The notes under the pieces are model-generated. The model saw only the letters and a list, made by a program, of their open reading frames with translations. It did no database searches and was not told where the DNA came from. Shown in pieces: positions 59,332 to 64,000 of a stretch of DNA of 64,000 nucleotides. The position numbers and the translations under genes are program-made. Each line of letters begins with the position of its first letter. Positions within the stretch are counted from its first letter, which is position 1. The stretch comes from Amycolatopsis methanolica 239 (GTDB lineage: Bacteria > Actinomycetota > Actinomycetes > Mycobacteriales > Pseudonocardiaceae): NCBI RefSeq assembly GCF_000739085.1, contig NZ_CP009110.1, positions 4,526,001-4,590,000 of the forward strand, read 5' to 3'.

Positions 59332-60840
59332 TCACCTCAGCTGCCGCTTCAGCACCTTGCCGGAAGCGTTGCGGGGCAGCTCGTCCACGAATTCGACGAG
59401 CCGCGGGACCTTGTAGTTGGCCAGCCGCTCCCGGCAGAACCCGATCACCTGCTCGGTCGTCAGCCCGGCGCCGACGACGAACGCCTTGCCGACCTCGCCC
59501 AAGCGCTCGTCCGGCACTCCGACGACGGCGACGTCGCGCACGCCGTCCAGTTCGGTCAGGACGTGCTCGACCTCCGCCGGGTAGACGTTGAACCCGCCGC
59601 AGATGTACATGTCCTTGAGCCTTCCGGTGAGGGTGAGGTAGCCCGCGTCGTCGAGTTCGCCGACGTCACCGGTGTGCAGCCAGCCCTGCTCGTCGATCGC
59701 CTGCGCGGTCGCCTCCGGGTCGTCGAGGTAGCCGAACATCACGTTGGGCCCACGGACGACGACCTCGGAACCGCGGACCTCAACCTCGAAGCCGGCGGTG
59801 GCCCGGCCGGACGTGCGCGCGACCAGCTCCGCGTCGTCGCCGGGGCGGCACATCGTCACCACGACCGCCTCGGTCAGCCCGTAGGCGGTCAACACGGTGT
59901 CGAACCCCAGCTCGGCCCGCATGCGCCGGACCAGCGAGGCGGGCACGGTGGCCGCGCCGGTGACCGCGAGGCGCAGCGACGAGGTGTCGCCGCGGTCCGC
60001 TTCCTGGAGCAATGCCTGGAAGATCGTCGGCGCGCCGGGCAGCACGGAGATCCGCTCGCGGCGGATCGTCGCCAGGGTGGCCCGCACGTCGAACACCGCC
60101 TGCGGCACGAGCGTGGCCCCGGTCAGCAGGGCGACCACGATCCCGGCCTTGTAGCCGAAGCTGTGGAAGAACGGGTTGATCACCAAGTACCGGTCGTCGG
60201 CGGTGACCCTGCCGCACTCCGCCCACGCCGCCGCCACGTCGACCACCTGGCGGTGGGAGGACAACACGCCCTTCGAACGGCCGGTGGTGCCCGAGGTGAA
60301 CAGGATGTCGCTGACGTCGCCGGGCTGGACGGCATCCGCGCGTGCCTCGACGTCGGCCGCGGGCACGCGTTCGGCGAGGAACTCGTCCCAGCCTAGGGTG
60401 CCCTCGACGGGGCTGTGCGGTTGTTCGAGCGGGACGCGGACGACGGTGCCGAGGCCGGGCAGCGCGGCGCCGGTCGCCTTGATCGCGGCGAACCGGTCGG
60501 TGCCGAGGAAGTCCGCCGCGACGACGAGCGCCTTGGCGCGGCTGCGGACCAGCAGGTCCACTGTCTCCGCGGCGGTGAACCGCGTGTTGACCGGCACCAG
60601 GACCGCGCCCGCGTACAGCGCGCCGAGCGCGGACAGGACCCAGTGGTGCGTGTTCGGCAGGTTGATCGCGACCCGGTCGCCGGGCAGGACCCCGCGCGCC
60701 GCGAACGCCCCGGCGACGGCTTGAACACGTTCCAGGAGTTGCCGGAAATCGAGCCGGACACCGCCGTCGACCAGCACCTCCGACGAGCCGAACTTCGCCG
60801 CGGCGTCACGGACGACGGCCGGGATCGTGGTCTGCCCCAC
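59332..60840 (-). CDS. fadD3: HIP-CoA ligase FadD3
   Basis: The 502-residue ANL ligase closely resembles mycobacterial FadD3, which activates the steroid C/D-ring remnant HIP (a methylhexahydroindanedione propanoate) with ATP and CoA. Distinctive matches are SDILFTSGTTGRSKGVLSSHRQ (P-loop) and DDRYLVINPFFHSFGYKAGI. Others are SSLRLAVTGAATVP, VLTAYGLTEAVVVTMCRPGDD, WLHTGDVGELDDAGYLTLTGRLKDMYICGGFNVYPAEVE, and the end LPRNASGKVLKRQLR. The GTG start follows GGAGGG. It heads the minus-strand operon. The KstR-like box is 26 bases upstream, shared with divergent fadE30. Confidence 0.92.
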   Translation of the reverse strand: MGQTTIPAVVRDAAAKFGSSEVLVDGGVRLDFRQLLERVQAVAGAFAARGVLPGDRVAINLPNTHHWVLSALGALYAGAVLVPVNTRFTAAETVDLLVRSRAKALVVAADFLGTDRFAAIKATGAALPGLGTVVRVPLEQPHSPVEGTLGWDEFLAERVPAADVEARADAVQPGDVSDILFTSGTTGRSKGVLSSHRQVVDVAAAWAECGRVTADDRYLVINPFFHSFGYKAGIVVALLTGATLVPQAVFDVRATLATIRRERISVLPGAPTIFQALLQEADRGDTSSLRLAVTGAATVPASLVRRMRAELGFDTVLTAYGLTEAVVVTMCRPGDDAELVARTSGRATAGFEVEVRGSEVVVRGPNVMFGYLDDPEATAQAIDEQGWLHTGDVGELDDAGYLTLTGRLKDMYICGGFNVYPAEVEHVLTELDGVRDVAVVGVPDERLGEVGKAFVVGAGLTTEQVIGFCRERLANYKVPRLVEFVDELPRNASGKVLKRQLR

Positions 60841-60865
60841 CGCACCCTCCCCTGGACCGGGAAAC

Positions 60866-60879
60866 TAGAACGTGTTCTC
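60866..60879. promoter_or_regulatory. KstR-like operator between fadD3 and fadE30
   Basis: TAGAACGTGTTCTC matches the KstR cholesterol-repressor consensus TNNAACNNGTTNNA, as I recall it, at all but the last base. Its core AGAAC/GTTCT (60867-60878) is perfectly symmetric. It is in the 83-base gap between divergent operons. M. tuberculosis controls the equivalent genes by KstR2, whose remembered motif (CAAG/CTTG) is not seen here. Confidence 0.8.
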
Positions 60880-60923
60880 ATTACCCTAGGTGCCCGGTGG
60901 GCTGGGCAGCAAGGAGGCGTGCG

Positions 60924-62063
60924 TTGGAGCTGACGCGGTTCCGCCGCGAGGTCGCGGAGTGGCTGGCGGACAACCTGACCGGTGAGTTCGCGGCGTTGCG
61001 TGGGCTGGGCGGGCCGGGGCGGGAGCACGAGGCGTTCGACCTGCGGCTGGCGTGGGAGCGGCGCCTGGCGGCGGCGGGGTGGACGTGTGTGGGCTGGCCG
61101 GTGGAGTTCGGCGGGCGCGGGTTGTCGCTGGAGGAGCAGGTGGCCTTCCACGAGGAGTACGCGGCCTCGGGGGCGCCGGCGCGGGTGAACCACATCGGGG
61201 AGCAGTTGCTGGGGCCGACGTTGATCGCGTTCGGCACGCCGGAGCAGCGCGCGCGGTTCCTGCCGAAGATCGTGGCGGTGGAGGAGCTGTGGTGTCAGGG
61301 CTATTCCGAGCCCGGGGCCGGGTCGGATCTGGCGGCGGTGTCCACCTCGGCGGAGTTGCGGGACGGCGAGTGGGTGGTCAACGGGCAGAAGATCTGGACG
61401 TCGCTGGCGCACGTGGCGGACTGGTGTTTCGTGCTGGCCCGCACCGAGCGGGGGTCGCAGCGGCACCGCGGGTTGTCCTATCTGCTGGTGCCGTTGCGGC
61501 AGGACGGGGTGACGGTGCGGCCGATCCAGCAGCTGACCGGGACCTCGGAGTTCAACGAAGTGTTCTTCGACGACGCCCGCACCCCCGCGGCGATGGTGGT
61601 GGGTGGCCCGGGTGAGGGGTGGCGGATCGCGATGGCCACCCTCGGCTTCGAACGCGGGGTGTCCACGCTCGGGCAGCAGATCGGGTTCCGCCGCGAACTG
61701 GACGGTATCGAGGCGGAGGCCAAGCGGCTGGGCACGTGGGAGGACCCGCTGCTGCGCGCCGATCTGGAGCGCGCCCGGATAGGCCTGCGGGTGCTGCGGG
61801 CGCACGCGTTGCGGACGCTGGGGCAGGCGGCGGGGCCGCAGGTCGCGGTCGGCAAGCTGATGTGGGCGCAGTGGCACCGCGGGCTCGGCGAGCTGGCGGT
61901 GCGGGCGCGGGGCGCGCGGTCGCTGGTCGCTGACGGCGAGCTGGACGAGTGGCAACGGCTGTTCCTGTTCACCCGGGCCGACACCATCTACGGCGGCTCG
62001 GACGAGATCGAACGCAACATCATCGCCGAGCGGGTGCTCGGCCTGCCCAAGGAGGCCCGGTGA
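60924..62063 (+). CDS. fadE30: Acyl-CoA dehydrogenase FadE30
   Basis: The 379-residue dehydrogenase matches mycobacterial FadE30, which acts on 5-OH-HIP-CoA early in ring C/D breakdown. Signatures are FRREVAEWLADNLTGEFAALRGLGGPGREHEAF, LWCQGYSEPGAGSDLAAVSTSAEL, SLAHVADWCFVLARTERGSQRHRGLSYLLVP, EFNEVFFDDARTP, FERGVSTLGQQIGF, and the C-terminal ADTIYGGSDEIERNIIAERVLGLP. The TTG at 60924 is preferred because AGGAGG lies 6 bases before it and the family N-terminus starts there. The stop overlaps the SDR start (GTGA). Confidence 0.92.
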   Translation: MELTRFRREVAEWLADNLTGEFAALRGLGGPGREHEAFDLRLAWERRLAAAGWTCVGWPVEFGGRGLSLEEQVAFHEEYAASGAPARVNHIGEQLLGPTLIAFGTPEQRARFLPKIVAVEELWCQGYSEPGAGSDLAAVSTSAELRDGEWVVNGQKIWTSLAHVADWCFVLARTERGSQRHRGLSYLLVPLRQDGVTVRPIQQLTGTSEFNEVFFDDARTPAAMVVGGPGEGWRIAMATLGFERGVSTLGQQIGFRRELDGIEAEAKRLGTWEDPLLRADLERARIGLRVLRAHALRTLGQAAGPQVAVGKLMWAQWHRGLGELAVRARGARSLVADGELDEWQRLFLFTRADTIYGGSDEIERNIIAERVLGLPKEAR

Positions 62064-62830
62064 TCCCCGCCTACCCACCCGGACGCCACCTGCTGGAGGA
62101 CAAAGTCGTGGTGGTCACCGCCGCCGCGGGCACCGGCATCGGCTCCGCGGTCGCGAAACGCTGCCTGGAAGAGGGCGCGAGCGTGGTGATCAGCGACTGG
62201 CACGAACGCCGCCTCGCCGAGAAGGCCGCCGAGCTGGCGGAGCTGGGCAAGGTCCACGCGATCACCTGCGACGTCACTGACGAATCGCAGGTTCAGGGGT
62301 TGGTCGCGGGCGCGGTGCGGCAGTTCGGCCGGATCGATGTGATGATCAACAATGCCGGTCTGGGCGGCACCCGGTCGGTGCTGGAGATGACCGACGAGGA
62401 ATGGTCGCGCGTTCTCGACATCACGTTGACCGGCACCTTTCGCTGCACCCGGGCGGTGCTGCGGCAGTTCGTGGCGCAGGGCGGCGGCGGGGCGATCGTC
62501 AACAACGCGTCGGTGATCGGATGGCGGGCGCAAGCCGGGCAAGCCCACTACGCCGCCGCCAAGGCCGGAGTCATGGCCCTCACCCGGTGTTCCGCGCTGG
62601 ACGCCGCCGAGCACGGGGTGCGGATCAACGCCGTGGCACCGAGTCTGGCGATGCACCCGTTCCTCGCCAAAGTGACCAGCGATGAATTGCTGCGGGAACT
62701 GGAGGGACGGGAGGCGTTCGGGCGGGCGGCGGAGCCGTGGGAGGTGGCCAATGTGATGGTGTTCCTCGCCAGCGACTACGCCTCGTATCTGACCGGCGAG
62801 GTCGTCTCCGTGTCCAGCCAGCACCCCTAG
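62060..62830 (+). CDS. ipdF: Short-chain dehydrogenase IpdF-like
   Basis: The 256-residue SDR has the cofactor motif VVVVTAAAGTGIGSAVAKRCLEEGASVVISDW, where Ala replaces the first Gly of TGxxxGIG. It has CDVTDESQVQGLVAGAV, INNAGLGGTRSVLEM, the serine strand GAIVNNASVIGW, and HYAAAKAGVMALTRCSALDAA with the Tyr-x3-Lys pair. This pattern and the place between fadE30 and fadA6 match Rv3559c (IpdF) in M. tuberculosis, which oxidises a ring hydroxyl on the HIP-CoA pathway. GTG start overlaps fadE30. Confidence 0.85.
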   Translation: MIPAYPPGRHLLEDKVVVVTAAAGTGIGSAVAKRCLEEGASVVISDWHERRLAEKAAELAELGKVHAITCDVTDESQVQGLVAGAVRQFGRIDVMINNAGLGGTRSVLEMTDEEWSRVLDITLTGTFRCTRAVLRQFVAQGGGGAIVNNASVIGWRAQAGQAHYAAAKAGVMALTRCSALDAAEHGVRINAVAPSLAMHPFLAKVTSDELLRELEGREAFGRAAEPWEVANVMVFLASDYASYLTGEVVSVSSQHP

Positions 62831-62839
62831 GGAGCCGTT

Positions 62840-63991
62840 GTGCCTGAAGCCTTTCTCCTCGACGCCGTGCGCACCCCCGTCGGCCGCCGCGGCGGCGCCC
62901 TGTCCGGGTGGCACCCCGCCGACCTGGCCGCGCACATCATCCGGGCGGTCGTGTCGCGGGCCGGGGTGGACCCGGACCTGGTCGACGACGTCATCCTCGG
63001 CTGCACCGACACCCTCGGCCCGCAATCCGGCAACATCGCCCGCACCGCGTGGCTGGCCGCCGGCTACCCGGACCACGTGCCCGGGGTGACCGTGGACCGG
63101 CAGTGCGGGTCGAGCCAGCAGGCCGTGCACTTCGCCGCGCAGGCGGTGCTGTCCGGGACGCAGGACCTGGTGGTGGCCGGCGGGGTGCAGAACATGAGCC
63201 GCATCCCCATCAGCGCCGCCATGCTCGCCGGGCGGGAGTACGGCTTCGACGACCCGTTCTCCGGCTCCAAGGGCTGGCAGGAACGCTACGGCAGCGCCGA
63301 GGTGTCCCAGTTCCGCAGCGCCGACATGATCGCCGAACACTGGGACATCACTCGCGAAGCCATGGAAGCCTACGCACTGCGCAGCCACCAGCGCGCCCTC
63401 GCCGCCATCGACACCGGCCGATTCACCGCAGAGATCGCCCCGGTCGACGGCTTCTCGGTGGACGAGGGCCCGCGCCGCGACACCAGCCTCGAACGCATGC
63501 AGGGACTCAAGCCACTCTCCGAAGGCTCCCGTTTGACGGCCGCCGTGGCGAGCCAGATCTCCGACGGCGCCAGCGCGGCGCTGATCGCCTCCGAAGCGTT
63601 CGTCCAGGAACACGGACTCACCCCACGCGCCCGCATCCACCACATCTCCGTCCGGGCGGCCGACCCGGTGTGGATGCTCATCGGCCCCATCCCCGCCACC
63701 GCCCACGCCCTCCGCAAGGCCGGCCTCACGGTGGACGACATCGACCTCTTCGAGGTCAACGAAGCCTTCGCCAGCGTCGTCCTGGCCTGGCTCGACGAAA
63801 CCGGCGCCAACCCCGACCGAGTCAACGTCAACGGCGGCGGCATCGCCCTCGGCCACCCCATCGGCGCCACCGGCACCAAACTGCTGGCCACCCTCCTGCA
63901 CGAACTGGAACGCCGCAACGGCCGCTACGGCCTGCAAACCATGTGCGAAGGCGGCGGCACCGCCAACGTCACGATCACCGAAAGGTTGTGA
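62840..63991 (+). CDS. fadA6: Steroid-ring thiolase FadA6
   Basis: The 383-residue thiolase agrees with mycobacterial FadA6, which releases acetyl-CoA during ring C/D degradation. It has AFLLDAVRTPVGRRGGALSGWHPADLAAH, GPQSGNIARTAWLAAGYPDHVPGVTVDRQCGSSQQAVHFAAQ (nucleophile Cys), and GGVQNMSRIPIS. It continues SDGASAALIASEAFV, NEAFASVVLAWL, GGGIALGHPIGATGTKLL (His), and LQTMCEGGGTANVTITERL (second Cys). It is 9 bases after ipdF and closes the operon as far as the window shows. The thiolase at 21124 is a paralogue outside the steroid cluster. Confidence 0.92.
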   Translation: MPEAFLLDAVRTPVGRRGGALSGWHPADLAAHIIRAVVSRAGVDPDLVDDVILGCTDTLGPQSGNIARTAWLAAGYPDHVPGVTVDRQCGSSQQAVHFAAQAVLSGTQDLVVAGGVQNMSRIPISAAMLAGREYGFDDPFSGSKGWQERYGSAEVSQFRSADMIAEHWDITREAMEAYALRSHQRALAAIDTGRFTAEIAPVDGFSVDEGPRRDTSLERMQGLKPLSEGSRLTAAVASQISDGASAALIASEAFVQEHGLTPRARIHHISVRAADPVWMLIGPIPATAHALRKAGLTVDDIDLFEVNEAFASVVLAWLDETGANPDRVNVNGGGIALGHPIGATGTKLLATLLHELERRNGRYGLQTMCEGGGTANVTITERL

Positions 63992-64000
63992 CCGAGCGGG

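Noticed and set aside
61988..63937. 649-codon open frame antisense to ipdF and fadA6
   Set aside because: Val/Gly/Asp-biased shadow; the plus-strand genes carry complete catalytic motifs.

Overview
The window is GC-rich actinobacterial DNA, very probably from Amycolatopsis or a close relative in the Pseudonocardiaceae. GTG and TTG starts, ATGA-type overlaps, a complete cvnABCD conservon, and small proteins typical of that family support this. The ech and fcs products also match, as I remember them, the Amycolatopsis vanillin-pathway enzymes. There are no rRNA or tRNA genes, CRISPR arrays, phage genes or transposases. The stretch is chromosomal: catabolic operons set among many small regulators.

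Layout. 0-7.5 kb: MarR tail, RsbW-like protein and GNAT, acyl-CoA ligase and hydroxypyruvate-isomerase-like pair, MarR and MFS pair, then a luciferase-like/phospholipase C chimera. 7.8-12.7 kb: frameshifted TetR, then the conservon (sensor kinase, roadblock protein, DUF742 protein, GTPase) closed by a perfect terminator. 12.7-15.3 kb: a two-gene operon of an indole/tryptophan prenyltransferase and tryptophanase. 15.6-18.1 kb: ech-fcs, which converts ferulate to vanillin, behind a perfect inverted repeat. 18.2-24.6 kb: small proteins, a universal stress protein, a TetR-controlled thiolase and SDR operon, and a sugar-acid MFS with a dehydratase remnant. 25-33.8 kb: IclR, methyltransferase, hydrolase, ECF sigma factor, F420/FMN oxidoreductase, and a GAF regulator divergent from a SnoaL-flavin monooxygenase.

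34.2-40.7 kb holds a probable mevalonate catabolic unit: degradative HMG-CoA reductase, HMG-CoA lyase, a small membrane protein and a TctA-type permease. Upstream lie a GAF/PucR activator and a cupin divergent from MarR. 41-51.8 kb is a mosaic of small genes and decayed or frameshifted ones (LysR, AraC, MFS, wHTH-hydrolase, methyltransferase), with arsM and a MerR/DUF6292-type pair sharing a promoter palindrome.

52-64 kb is steroid ring C/D (HIP) catabolism. An AurF-like diiron oxygenase with an FprB-type reductase and an MBL protein precede fadE33-fadE32-fadE31-echA-fadD3. This operon is divergent, across a KstR-like box, from fadE30-ipdF-fadA6. The cluster probably continues past the right edge.

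Many otherwise well-conserved genes carry one-base indels in G/C runs, and several have short deletions that remove core motifs. Part of this may be sequencing error and part real decay. I give extents that span the shifts and say so in each entry. All family assignments come from reading the sequence and memory of the families; no search was run.
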